Origin: Anaerolineales bacterium
GTDB lineage: Bacteria; Chloroflexota; Anaerolineae; Anaerolineales; Villigracilaceae
DNA length: 41,204 nucleotides
Assembly: GCA_016928525.1 (NCBI GenBank)
Contig: JAFGKO010000355.1
Span: forward strand, 1-41,204
Reading direction: 5' to 3'
This document shows positions 32,607-40,297 of this stretch, one piece after another. Under the pieces are notes generated by a model. That model was given only the letters and a program-made list of their open reading frames with translations, was not told where the DNA came from and did no database searches. The translations under genes and the position numbers were made by a program. The stretch's first letter is position 1. The number at the start of each line of letters is the position of its first letter.

Positions 32607-33596
32607 TTATGACTCGTGCCGTATTTTTTCCGGATAGCGAGCTGGTGATGCGCTCCAGAAACGCGCCCCGTAACGCTCCACCACCTGGGCCTGCCCGCTG
32701 GAAGCCAGTTGTTCCAGTACCTCGTCCGCTTGCCCCGGCTTCCATTTTTCCAGGGTACGGCGCAGTTCTTCCTCGTGCATGGGGTGGCGGGTGATAATAC
32801 CGACAATTGCATCTACCACATTCTCGGAACCGGCGAGATCGAAGCTGCCCTCCGCCGGATGTACCACTCGTGCAATTTCACCAAGAAGCGCCAGGGCACG
32901 CATCAAGCCTTCTTCGTCCGGCGGCTGGACCCAGGTCTCAACCGGTGGGCGGGTGGGCAGGTTAATGTGCACCTCGTCAGGCTGGACTTGTTCCAAAACG
33001 GTCATAATTTCCCGTAGCGCTTCCTCGCTGTCATTCAGGCCGCGCACCAGCATTACTTCCACCCATAACAGGCCTTGATATTCTTTGCGAAAGGCAACCA
33101 GCCCGTCCACGAGACGTTCAAAGGTAATATCCGGGTGAGGGCGGTTGATTTTTCGATAAAGCCGGGCATTACCTGCATCCAAAGAGGGCAGCACTGCATC
33201 AGCGGCAGCCAGTTCCTCGCGCACTTCTGGCAGGTAGAGCAGGGCTCCATTGGTGATGACCGCCACCGGTAGGCGATGCGCTGAGCCGGTCGAAGTGTCG
33301 GTGAGTTCCTTGACCTTCCGAATCAGCCAGCCCAGGCCAACGTGCAATGACGGTTCACCGGAACCGACGAAGGTCACCCAATCGATCTCGCCAGGTTTAT
33401 GCGCCGCCAGTGCCTGTTCGACCTCGGCCAGAATTTCATTGCGTGGGAGATATTCAAGCCGTTCATTGGTCAATGGGACAGTGCGCCCCAACTGGCAATA
33501 GACGCAGTTCCAGTTGCAAGTTTTGAGTGGAATGGTATCGATCCCCAGGGATTGGCCCAGGCGGCGTGAGGGGACGGGACCGAATACGTATTTCAT
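32607..33596 (-). CDS. Radical SAM protein (COG0731-type)
   Basis: 329 residues. The 4Fe-4S motif is CNWNCVYC (C27, C31, C34) after [24 protein letters not shown], the start typical of this group of radical SAM proteins. [13 protein letters not shown] and [11 protein letters not shown] are SAM-binding strands. The C-terminal ~80 residues form a helical domain with [18 protein letters not shown], winged-helix-like. Reaction unknown. Residues around [10 protein letters not shown] between KELT and PVAV are encoded by a REP-type word (33281-33297) and look like an in-frame insertion. The start overlaps the DUF89 stop by ATGA. Confidence 0.88.
   Translation of the reverse strand: MKYVFGPVPSRRLGQSLGIDTIPLKTCNWNCVYCQLGRTVPLTNERLEYLPRNEILAEVEQALAAHKPGEIDWVTFVGSGEPSLHVGLGWLIRKVKELTDTSTGSAHRLPVAVITNGALLYLPEVREELAAADAVLPSLDAGNARLYRKINRPHPDITFERLVDGLVAFRKEYQGLLWVEVMLVRGLNDSEEALREIMTVLEQVQPDEVHINLPTRPPVETWVQPPDEEGLMRALALLGEIARVVHPAEGSFDLAGSENVVDAIVGIITRHPMHEEELRRTLEKWKPGQADEVLEQLASSGQAQVVERYGARFWSASPARYPEKIRHES
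33281..33297. repeat. REP-type half element inside the radical SAM gene
   Basis: CTGAGCCGGTCGAAGTG closely matches CTGAGCCTGTCGAAGGG in the element at 8380-8513. It is in frame and adds about 8-10 residues between two strands that are normally joined directly in this family. Confidence 0.6.
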
Positions 33597-34486
33597 GAGT
33601 TCGCTCCTGTTTTATAAGCCAAATCTTTCCGGATTGAAGCGGATTGCGTCAGGATTTGTGTTCCCACCGGCTGCTTGATTTGATTCGCGATCACAGGACA
33701 TTTGGCTTTGAATAAAAAGAAGAGATTGCCCGGCTCGTCGCTGAGAGATTCGAAATTCCCCTGTCCCTTGGTAATGATCAAGTCGGCTTTGGCAAAGCGC
33801 TGCCGGAATTCTGGATGACAATCGCTTAAGATCGTACCTGGCGCATCCGAACCGTTGTCGATCACCTCGGCAATTTTATCCAGCCCTACCGCCCGCGCAT
33901 CGATCAGTGTGGCATCGTTAATGACAGCTGCGCCACGTACGACGACTGTAACTCGTTTTGACGAAAGTTGTTCAACCAGAAGTCGATCAAACGCAATTTC
34001 GCCCGCATTGTCCGCCAGATACAAGATAGATTGCGCTTCCGTAATAGCCTGACGGAACCTGTCCAATTCCCCAAAAAACGGTTCTGTCAAGGCTAGATTC
34101 ATCGCGTGGCACACATCGGCCTCAGTCAAATTCCCATTCACGCCCATATCCATAACATTTCCCGCGATTGCCAGGCGAGTTGCCATTACCAAAGGATCTT
34201 TGGCGGCCTCGATCTTAGCCCTAAGCTCGGGGATCAATTCCAATGCCAGGCTATTCAACCGATCCTTTGCCTGCCGGTACGGATCATTCCCGCCTGTGAT
34301 CTCGCGCAACCGCCGGTGGATACGCTGCGCCATGGCAGGTGGGGTCTGGTTTAAGTCTATCGCACCAGTCCAATGTAAAACATCGCGGATGATTTGCTCA
34401 TGAACAGCTATATCCGTGGATACCATCCTGGCCGCCTCCAGGGATTGTCGCAAGAGGCAGGGAATGCAATCTAGGGAAGTCTTCAT
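33593..34486 (-). CDS. DUF89 / ARMT1-like phosphatase family protein
   Basis: 297 residues. N-terminal [18 protein letters not shown] (Cys pair), then [36 protein letters not shown] and [45 protein letters not shown] strands (here [19 protein letters not shown]). These are the DUF89 motifs; characterised members are metal-dependent damage-control phosphatases acting on sugar phosphates or pantetheine phosphates. The substrate here is unknown. Starts 2 bp after the CGGC gene and overlaps the radical SAM gene, so all three are coupled. Confidence 0.88.
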   Translation of the reverse strand: MKTSLDCIPCLLRQSLEAARMVSTDIAVHEQIIRDVLHWTGAIDLNQTPPAMAQRIHRRLREITGGNDPYRQAKDRLNSLALELIPELRAKIEAAKDPLVMATRLAIAGNVMDMGVNGNLTEADVCHAMNLALTEPFFGELDRFRQAITEAQSILYLADNAGEIAFDRLLVEQLSSKRVTVVVRGAAVINDATLIDARAVGLDKIAEVIDNGSDAPGTILSDCHPEFRQRFAKADLIITKGQGNFESLSDEPGNLFFLFKAKCPVIANQIKQPVGTQILTQSASIRKDLAYKTGANS

Positions 34487-34488
34487 GC

Positions 34489-34929
34489 CTAGTTGTATGC
34501 TTCTCTAGTCGCTTTATCCGACATGGTTGGCGCTAAAAGCGGCTGCCATTCATCAGCATCTTCCCAGGTTCCCAGGCTTGCGTGTATATCCAGATATTTT
34601 TGGGGGATGGGATGCGTGCCGGCGACAACTTTTACACCATAGCGTTTCTCAAGAAAATTTATGAACGTATGGATGTAAGGACAGGGGGGGTAGCCGACCA
34701 ACAACCCGGTCGCCAGGTGAATCACCTGCGCCCCGTTTTTCACCATTTCCTCGCCGGTGTATTCGACGTTGCCGCCCGGACAGCCATCACAGGTGGTGTA
34801 ACCTACCAGTTCTACTTGCTCATCTCCGTAACGTGAGAAGGCGCCTTCCCGGTTCCGCAAAGCTCGCAAGCACTTGCCACCGGCACAGGTGCGATAGCGG
34901 TCGCAGATGATAATCCCAATTTTTGTCAT
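34489..34929 (-). CDS. CGGC-domain protein
   Basis: 146 residues. Cys motifs: IIICDRYRTCAGGKCLRALRNREGAF, GYTTCDGCPGGNVEY (the CxxCPGG core) and GYPPCPYIHTFINFLE. This is the CGGC domain, a small Cys-rich family without known activity, often in anaerobes, predicted to bind metal or a cluster. Seven Cys can be counted. Upstream neighbour of DUF89. Confidence 0.85.
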   Translation of the reverse strand: MTKIGIIICDRYRTCAGGKCLRALRNREGAFSRYGDEQVELVGYTTCDGCPGGNVEYTGEEMVKNGAQVIHLATGLLVGYPPCPYIHTFINFLEKRYGVKVVAGTHPIPQKYLDIHASLGTWEDADEWQPLLAPTMSDKATREAYN

Positions 34930-35021
34930 GAACTTCTCCTAACTCAGAGGTCTCTAATACACGATTATAGAAGGCAAAAGGACCATGGTTGATTTCAGTT
35001 TGAGATAGTCCCAATACCATC

Positions 35022-35270
35022 TCATTCTTCTGCGTAAGCATCGTGCAGTTCTTTTACAAAGTGCGCTTTTAGTTCTACCTCTGCAAGCTTGTTGGATGCA
35101 TAGGTTGATGCTTCTTTCATGAGTTGTTTGGCCTCAGCCTGTGGCAGGTTCTTCAAATCCTCTCGCGTGTACCCTTTGCCTTTCAGGTAGGCTTCAATGA
35201 GTGTTTTTTCCAGAAAGACATGAATTTCATCTGTGTTTACTTTAATGTAGTTGTTCTTGTTTTTTTTCAT
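35022..35270 (-). CDS. Uncharacterised ~80-residue protein (paralogue 1)
   Basis: 82 residues. Core EAYLKGKGYTREDLKNLPQAEAKQLMKEASTYASNKLAEVE is strikingly similar to AEYLLAKGYLTSDLEELPPQVTKSLVTEARRFATRRLAEFG in the gene at 36752. Both have YL-x2-KGY-x3-DL-x2-LP, then L-x2-EA-x3-A-x3-LAE. Predicted all-helical, soluble, strongly charged. GAAGGAAA precedes the ATG. No known family. The two copies flank the YggS and ZIP genes. Confidence 0.78.
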   Translation of the reverse strand: MKKNKNNYIKVNTDEIHVFLEKTLIEAYLKGKGYTREDLKNLPQAEAKQLMKEASTYASNKLAEVELKAHFVKELHDAYAEE

Positions 35271-35312
35271 GGTTTCCTTCTTTCTTTATGTCTGGGCACC
35301 AGCACACGAACG

Positions 35313-35981
35313 TTATCGCTCGCCAAAGAGAATGGTTCCAATTCGAATGATGTTTGCGCCTTCTTCGATGGCGATACGATAACTATTACTCATCCCCATG
35401 GAGAGATATCGCATGGTTCCGTTCAGCCAATTCTTGGTTGCAAGCCGCTCGAAAGTCTCTCGGGTTGTCTTGAAGTAAGGTCGGCTATCCTCCGGATCGC
35501 CGAAACGCGGCCCCATGGTCATCAAACCTTGCACGTGGATATGTTGCAACGCGCTCATCCGCTGTACCAGCTCATCGACATCCTCCGGCATGACACCGGT
35601 TTTGTTTGGTTCGCGACCGCTGTTGATCTCTATCAGGACAGGTATGGTCTTTTCCATATCCGCACAGTGACGATCCAAAATTTGAGCAAGTTGCCACGAG
35701 TCAACGGTCTCGATCATGTCGAAGTGTTGCGCGGCCAGCTTCGCTTTGTTTCTTTGCAAATGACCGATCATATGCCATGTGGCCCGGTTGCCAATCGCCT
35801 GGATGATTGGTAATGCTTCCTGAACGTAGTTGTATCCGATATGGGTTACGCCCGCACGAATGACCTCTTCCACTTCTTCGAGTGAGCGGGTTTTAGCGGC
35901 TGCCAGCAACATTACATCTGGTGGTATCGTTTTCAGGATTCTTCCGACGGATTCAGAAATGCCATTTATTTGTAAAGTCAT
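35313..35981 (-). CDS. YggS/PLPBP-family pyridoxal-phosphate homeostasis protein
   Basis: 222 residues. PLP-binding Lys in LLAAAKTRSLEEVEEVI, then IGYNYVQEALPII, the typical WHMIGHLQRNKAKLAAQHFDMIETVDS, VLIEINSGREPNKTGV and LSMGMSNSYRIAIEEGANIIRIGTILFG. The family binds PLP in a TIM barrel without catalysis and buffers vitamin B6 and amino-acid pools. The conserved SK of AVSK is AK here. It starts 5 bp before the end of the ZIP gene region (gap of 5 bp). Confidence 0.93.
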   Translation of the reverse strand: MTLQINGISESVGRILKTIPPDVMLLAAAKTRSLEEVEEVIRAGVTHIGYNYVQEALPIIQAIGNRATWHMIGHLQRNKAKLAAQHFDMIETVDSWQLAQILDRHCADMEKTIPVLIEINSGREPNKTGVMPEDVDELVQRMSALQHIHVQGLMTMGPRFGDPEDSRPYFKTTRETFERLATKNWLNGTMRYLSMGMSNSYRIAIEEGANIIRIGTILFGER

Positions 35982-35986
35982 TTGAA

Positions 35987-36724
35987 TCAGCCTTTCGAGA
36001 TCACGATCAAAATGGCGACGAGAATGCCGACAGCCATAGACAGGAGTGTGTATTTTTTGTTCTCTCTCTCGACCGCAGGCAGTAAGTGGGAAGCGCCTAC
36101 ATACACTAAGGCTCCGGCCGAAAAGGCTAACAGGTTACCCAAAGTGGAGCGTTCAATCCTTTCGATGAAAGGATAGGAGACCAGTGTTCCCAACGGTGTA
36201 GAGATAGCTGCAGCCAGAAATGCAAACCAGGCTGATTTTTTCTTGTCGAACCCGCCGCGTTCGAGGAGCAAGAAGGTTACGATTCCTTCCGGGAATTCGT
36301 GCAAAACCATCCCGATCGCTGCCAGGATGCCGGTGAAAATGCTCACATTGAAAGTCACAGAGTAAATGACGCCATCCAGGAAGGAATGCAATCCCACGCC
36401 TAACATCGGGATGATGCCCAGGGTAAGATTTTCACATTCGTATTCCTGGCAGACATAGGCCTGGAGGAAACGGTTGAACAGGTGTAGCGCCAGGAACCCG
36501 GCCAACAGAAAAAGCGGCGCTGTTGCATTCATTTCAAAGGACTTGGGGATGATGTGAATAAAAGAGACGGAGATCAGTACGCCTGCAGCGAAACTCATGA
36601 AATACGCTGCATTATCTGTGCCCCATTTTTCATAGCGCCCGATTACAACTATGCCAACAGTGGTTACCGCGCAGGCCAGGAAACTGGCCAGGAGAACGAC
36701 CCAAAACGTGTTTGAGAGTATCAT
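35987..36724 (-). CDS. ZIP-family divalent metal transporter
   Basis: 245 residues with about eight membrane segments. TM4 carries GVGLHSFLDGVIYS (metal ligands H, D) and TM5 VLHEFPEGIVTFLLLERGG (HEFPEG, the family's HNxPEG-type motif). TM2 has SFIHIIPKSFEMN. ZIP proteins import Zn(II), Fe(II) or related ions; specificity is not decided by sequence. Placed between the YggS gene and the second paralogue of the small unknown protein. Confidence 0.93.
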   Translation of the reverse strand: MILSNTFWVVLLASFLACAVTTVGIVVIGRYEKWGTDNAAYFMSFAAGVLISVSFIHIIPKSFEMNATAPLFLLAGFLALHLFNRFLQAYVCQEYECENLTLGIIPMLGVGLHSFLDGVIYSVTFNVSIFTGILAAIGMVLHEFPEGIVTFLLLERGGFDKKKSAWFAFLAAAISTPLGTLVSYPFIERIERSTLGNLLAFSAGALVYVGASHLLPAVERENKKYTLLSMAVGILVAILIVISKG

Positions 36725-36751
36725 CTGTTTCTACCGTTACAGTGCATCAGC

Positions 36752-36994
36752 CTAATTGAGAGAAAATGATAACCAAAACGGGAATCTCTCTATCAACCCG
36801 AATTCGGCTAACCTGCGAGTCGCAAACCGACGGGCTTCGGTTACCAGGCTTTTCGTCACCTGAGGAGGTAACTCCTCTAAGTCTGACGTCAGGTAACCTT
36901 TCGCAAGCAGATATTCTGCGCACATAACACGTTCAAGTAGGGCTTGTGAGCTTCCTGAAAAAAGCTGATTAGGTTCTGTGTTTTCTTCAAACAT
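36752..36994 (-). CDS. Uncharacterised ~80-residue protein (paralogue 2)
   Basis: 80 residues. Shares the YL-x2-KGY-x3-DL-x2-LP and LAE core with the protein at 35022 but has a different N-terminus and ends RFPFWLSFSL. First gene after the terminator at 37136-37169 and about 80 bp downstream of a dyad at 37073-37097, so it heads a new transcription unit. GGAG precedes the ATG. Confidence 0.75.
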   Translation of the reverse strand: MFEENTEPNQLFSGSSQALLERVMCAEYLLAKGYLTSDLEELPPQVTKSLVTEARRFATRRLAEFGLIERFPFWLSFSLN

Positions 36995-37072
36995 TTTTAG
37001 TCTCCAGGCACACTAGCGATCCTAAAAAGTTCATCTGTCTCTCACTACTCTGATGTGGTATGTTAGATATTT

Positions 37073-37097
37073 ATTACAAATATGCAGTATATGTAAT
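37073..37097. promoter_or_regulatory. Candidate operator dyad upstream of the 36994 transcription unit
   Basis: ATTACAAATATG, then CAGTATATGTAAT: 9 of 12 positions pair around the centre (ATTACA/TGTAAT outer arms perfect). It lies in a clearly AT-rich intergenic stretch. On the minus strand TTTACA followed after 17 bp by TATTAC overlaps it as a possible promoter. A metal-responsive repressor is a guess only; it does not match the Fur or NikR consensus well. Confidence 0.45.
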
Positions 37098-37135
37098 ATT
37101 TAAGAGACATCAGCGTGTAAAAAATAGAGATAAAT

Positions 37136-37169
37136 GGGGTGCCTTGGACAAGCCTGCCCAAGACACCCC
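37136..37169 (-). terminator. Intrinsic terminator after the ferritin-like gene
   Basis: Minus-strand hairpin GGGGTG ... CTTGG / CCAAG ... CACCCC starting about 22 bp after the ferritin-like stop, followed by an AT-rich stretch ending in a T run (ATTTATCTCTATTTTTT). It separates the mrp-def-ferritin unit from the next unit. Confidence 0.75.
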
Positions 37170-37191
37170 CCCGTTTTATTGGAAAGATACG

Positions 37192-37611
37192 CTAAAGCCC
37201 TTTCACTATTCGACGCAATTCCCGGCCATGCCCGGCCTCGTCGGCTGCCATTTCTTCTAGTTTCATCCGCAGTTCGATCATGCCCAGGTCTCCAGCCATC
37301 TGGGCATGTTTGAGATAATTTTCGACGTCTTGCTTTTCCATCTCCAAATCCAGTTCCAGCATGGCCTTGAGACCTTCGGGTTTGGTAAACTCTTTCGGCA
37401 TGGTAGTGGGTTCCCCGCCCAGGTCAATGATCACATCAGTGAGGAAGGCGGCGTGCCCGAGTTCGTCCTGGATTTCTTCCTTGAACATTTCGCGCAGCTC
37501 GACACCCAAAACTCCGAATGACTTGCCAGCCTGGTACGAGTAACGAATAACCGTACCCCACTCGGCGGCCAGGTCTTCGTTCAGTCCTTGAATCAAATCT
37601 TCTTTAGACAT
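37192..37611 (-). CDS. Ferritin-like di-iron protein (bacterioferritin/Dps type)
   Basis: 139 residues, four-helix bundle. Metal-ligand motifs: AAEWGTVIRYSYQ (Glu), EEIQDELGHAAFL (E...ExxH type), EMEKQDVENYLKHAQ and ADEAGHGREL (second ExxH type). This is the bacterioferritin-like ferroxidase pattern; it may store iron or handle peroxide. No haem-binding Met obvious. AAAGGAG before the ATG. Last gene of its unit, then the terminator. Confidence 0.85.
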   Translation of the reverse strand: MSKEDLIQGLNEDLAAEWGTVIRYSYQAGKSFGVLGVELREMFKEEIQDELGHAAFLTDVIIDLGGEPTTMPKEFTKPEGLKAMLELDLEMEKQDVENYLKHAQMAGDLGMIELRMKLEEMAADEAGHGRELRRIVKGL

Positions 37612-37700
37612 GAGAGACTCCTTTCATTTGCTCATCATCCAATTTTTATATCGATGTCAACAAGCTGTCTTGCCACAGCACCTCCTTGCAAATCACTGTC

Positions 37701-38252
37701 TCACTTCAAATCACCAGATACTTGTATACGCACAAGTTCCCCATTTTCATTTACAGAGAGGCGGTATAAGTCTTCCAATTTCTCGATACGATCAATGAAA
37801 AGCACGCCGTCTAGATGATCGATCTCGTGATGCACCAAAACTGCATTGAAACCATCAAAAACCCGGTCGAAAGGTTGCCCCTCCTCGTCCAGGCCGTTGA
37901 TCCGCAGATAGTGCGGGCGTTTTGTCTCACCATATAGGCCTGGAAAACTTAAGCAGCCATCGAAGTCTTTGTGCTCATCGTCTGCCTCGACGATTTGTGG
38001 ATTGACCAGCGCTACAGGCGGACCAGCTTGCCATTTGCCATCCACATCACTGCCCAAACAAACGATCACTACGCGTTGATGCATATTGATCTGCGGGGCA
38101 GCCAGGCCAACTCCATCTGGGTTAGCTTGTAAAGTGTCTTTAAGGTCGCGGATCAGCCGCCGGACCTGTCGCCCGAATCCAAAAATTGGCTCGCTTTGTC
38201 GGCGCAGTTCTGCTTTATGTTGCGGATAAACCAGAATTTCACGGACCGCCAT
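37701..38252 (-). CDS. def: Peptide deformylase
   Basis: 183 residues. The three metal motifs are present: GVGLAAPQI (residues 47-55), DGCLSFPG (99-105, Cys100; the usual EGCLS has D here) and HHEIDHLDG (141-149, HExxH). It removes the formyl group from nascent N-termini using a metal ion, commonly Fe(II) in vivo. Location next to metal-handling genes is notable but not diagnostic. Starts 5 bp after the CooC-like stop. Confidence 0.95.
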   Translation of the reverse strand: MAVREILVYPQHKAELRRQSEPIFGFGRQVRRLIRDLKDTLQANPDGVGLAAPQINMHQRVVIVCLGSDVDGKWQAGPPVALVNPQIVEADDEHKDFDGCLSFPGLYGETKRPHYLRINGLDEEGQPFDRVFDGFNAVLVHHEIDHLDGVLFIDRIEKLEDLYRLSVNENGELVRIQVSGDLK

Positions 38253-38257
38253 CTCGC

Positions 38258-39175
38258 TTATCGCCTTTCCCTTACTACCTGGTCTACATTTTCCAACCTG
38301 TCCAGGATTTTCTGAACCTCTATCAATGCATCATCTGATTTTATGGGCATCCCCTTCAGCCAGGAAAGAGAGATGGAAGGAGCCTGGTAGATAACGCCAA
38401 CAGGTTCGATCCCCTTCTCTTCCAATCTCTGACGCAAGTATTCTTCTTCCTCCGCGCCCTGAATACGGTTCAGTACAAACCAGACGTCTTCAATGTAAGC
38501 CTCGATAAAAAGCTTATTAGCCCAGGCAATCAGTTCGGGATTCGCCAAATGAGCGGTTGCAGGTAATACATCCGCCTTGATTTGTTCAACCATATGCTTC
38601 ATATTGGCCGCTAATTCCACCGAAGCAACGGTGGGATCCACAACGACAATCGCCGAGTCCAGGCTGGTAAGCACGCCACGAGCTGTATCTTCAAAGCCCG
38701 CTTTGAAATCCACAAGGGTTACCGGCGACTCATCCTGAATGTAAATGCGAAAATCTCGCGCAATCTTCGCTACCGGTCCGTCACAGCCTGCCCCTGGACC
38801 TTGATTCCCGATCTTTCCAGCGATGAGCAAGATAATACCCTCGGGGTTTCTGGCATAGTATTTTGGGTTGAGGGTTTCTAATTCAATTTCAGCCGCAGCC
38901 AAAGGCATAGGATCGTCCACCGGGCAGGTGACAGCCCCGCCGCTAAAAACCATCCCGCCAAAATAATCCATCAACGGTCTTGGAGATTGAGGAACTTCAA
39001 ATATCTGGAATAATCCCAGGTTGGTGGAGTCAGCATCCAGAACGCAAACCGAATATTTGCGCTTTCGCAATGCCTGGGCGAGCAGCACTGTTACCGTGCT
39101 TTTACCAGCCCCTCCTTTGCCAAACACGCCGATACGTTTGCCTTGTAGCGGCATCTTTTCTGTATCTCTCTGCAT
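38258..39175 (-). CDS. CooC-like (MinD/Mrp-superfamily) P-loop ATPase
   Basis: 305 residues. Deviant Walker A RIGVFGKGGAGKSTVTVLL (residues 15-33), VCVLDADSTNLGLF, and a late LVDFKAGFEDTARGV and IVVVDPTVASVELAANMKH in switch II and after. CooC is the ATPase that helps nickel enter CO dehydrogenase; this protein resembles it but CooC-specific residues cannot be fixed by eye. Preceded 2 bp upstream by the 40-residue DUF59-like gene and then Mrp: this trio (DUF59-like, Mrp, CooC-like) suggests metal-cluster assembly. Confidence 0.85.
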   Translation of the reverse strand: MQRDTEKMPLQGKRIGVFGKGGAGKSTVTVLLAQALRKRKYSVCVLDADSTNLGLFQIFEVPQSPRPLMDYFGGMVFSGGAVTCPVDDPMPLAAAEIELETLNPKYYARNPEGIILLIAGKIGNQGPGAGCDGPVAKIARDFRIYIQDESPVTLVDFKAGFEDTARGVLTSLDSAIVVVDPTVASVELAANMKHMVEQIKADVLPATAHLANPELIAWANKLFIEAYIEDVWFVLNRIQGAEEEEYLRQRLEEKGIEPVGVIYQAPSISLSWLKGMPIKSDDALIEVQKILDRLENVDQVVRERR

Positions 39176-39177
39176 GG

Positions 39178-39300
39178 CTATATCTCCTGGTTGATCAACT
39201 CGATCAACTTCATGCGTACCACATCTGCCCCGGTCTCCGGGTCAATCACTGCGGATAATCTTTCGAAGATTGCCAGCCGTAGTTTTTCAGGATCGCTCAT
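39178..39300 (-). CDS. 40-residue DUF59-like micro-ORF
   Basis: A short gene of 40 codons. Its sequence contains FERLSAVIDPETGADVVRM, which is the beginning of a DUF59/MIP18 domain (VIDPE-x-G-x-DVV, as in SufT, PaaD and the N-terminus of many Mrp proteins). The domain normally runs ~90 residues; here it stops after about 40. Its ATG overlaps the Mrp stop by ATGA and its end carries GGAGATATAG, which doubles as the ribosome binding site for the CooC-like gene. It may be a real small protein or a remnant. Confidence 0.65.
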   Translation of the reverse strand: MSDPEKLRLAIFERLSAVIDPETGADVVRMKLIELINQEI

Positions 39301-40112
39301 GTTTCTTTCACTGCGGGAATGGGAACGGTTTTGACGAATGCATCCAGCAGTTCTGGTATCTCTGCCAGTTCCACTTTTTCAATGTCGCCAACATCACATA
39401 GAGTGGTGACTGTGGGATCTATTGGGAGTTGCGCCAGCATAGGCGCGCCGGCGGTCATTGTGACTTCTTCAGCATGACTGGGGCCAAAGATGAAATGATG
39501 TTTGCCGGTATCGGGGCAGACGAAGTAAGCCATATTTTCCACCACGCCAACGATAGGGATGCCAACCGATTGCGCCATATGGACCGCCTTGCGCACGATC
39601 ATGCTCGCCAGACCTTGAGGCGTAGTCACCAGCACAATCCCGTCCACCGGCAACGACTGCATGGTTGTCAGGGCGGCATCCGATGTGCCGGGTGGCAGGT
39701 CAACAAGCAGGTAATCCAGATCCCCCCACATCACGTCGCCCCAGAGCTGGGTGATCGCTCTGCCGATCAAGGGACCTCGCCAGATGACCGGCTGGTCTTC
39801 GCTTGCCAACAGGAAATTCATGGACATCACTTTGATCCCGGTTTTGGACTGCAATGGCTGTATGCCGACCTCGCCGGGCTCTACCGGCCCTTTCAAACCA
39901 AACAGCATGGGAATGCTTGGACCGGTGATATCTGCATCCAGTATGCCCACACGATATCCATCGCGGGCAAGCGCGGTAGCCAACAAACCAGTAACAAACG
40001 ATTTCCCAACACCGCCCTTACCGCTCATCACTGCCACCACGCGCTGGATGTGATTGTAATTTGCAGCTTTACCTTCAGCGGGCGTCTGTGTCTTTGACGC
40101 AGTTGTATTCAT
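39297..40112 (-). CDS. Mrp/NBP35-family P-loop ATPase (Fe-S carrier)
   Basis: 271 residues. VVAVMSGKGGVGKSFVTGLLATALA (deviant Walker A, 31-38), GILDADITGPSIPMLFG, LLVDLPPGTSDAALT and VGVVENMAYFVCPDTGKHHFIFG. These are the Mrp/NBP35 hallmarks; the family scaffolds and transfers Fe-S clusters. The usual CxxC pair near the end reads C-P-D-T, so only one Cys remains here. The DUF59 domain that many bacterial Mrp proteins carry N-terminally is absent from this chain. CAGGAGATAGG before the ATG; overlaps both neighbours by 4 bp. Confidence 0.92.
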   Translation of the reverse strand: MNTTASKTQTPAEGKAANYNHIQRVVAVMSGKGGVGKSFVTGLLATALARDGYRVGILDADITGPSIPMLFGLKGPVEPGEVGIQPLQSKTGIKVMSMNFLLASEDQPVIWRGPLIGRAITQLWGDVMWGDLDYLLVDLPPGTSDAALTTMQSLPVDGIVLVTTPQGLASMIVRKAVHMAQSVGIPIVGVVENMAYFVCPDTGKHHFIFGPSHAEEVTMTAGAPMLAQLPIDPTVTTLCDVGDIEKVELAEIPELLDAFVKTVPIPAVKET

Positions 40113-40297
40113 CCTATCTCCTGTAAACTTGACGGTATGTTCTGAATTGACAAAGATTTCACAACGGAACGCCAGACTTCGACGATTGCCCGGCTGGCTG
40201 GTGCATCAGGCCGGAATGCTATAACCGGCTCGCCGTGCACCATTGTCTCTATCACTGTTTCGCGGAAGTGTTCTGTAGTCTGTAAAATACGCTTCAT
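40109..40297 (-). CDS. Small uncharacterised protein (62 residues)
   Basis: 62 residues, no family recognised. KRILQTTEHFRETVIETMVHGEPVIAFRPDAPASRAIVEVW is mixed alpha/beta with one His and no Cys. GAGGTG precedes the ATG. It overlaps by 4 bp both the upstream AbrB-like gene and the downstream mrp, so it is translated as part of the same unit. Confidence 0.7.
   Translation of the reverse strand: MKRILQTTEHFRETVIETMVHGEPVIAFRPDAPASRAIVEVWRSVVKSLSIQNIPSSLQEIG

Noticed and set aside
34820..35041. Open frame of 73 codons between the small protein gene and the CGGC gene
   Set aside because: Half of it overlaps the CGGC gene in another frame and no family or ribosome binding site supports it.
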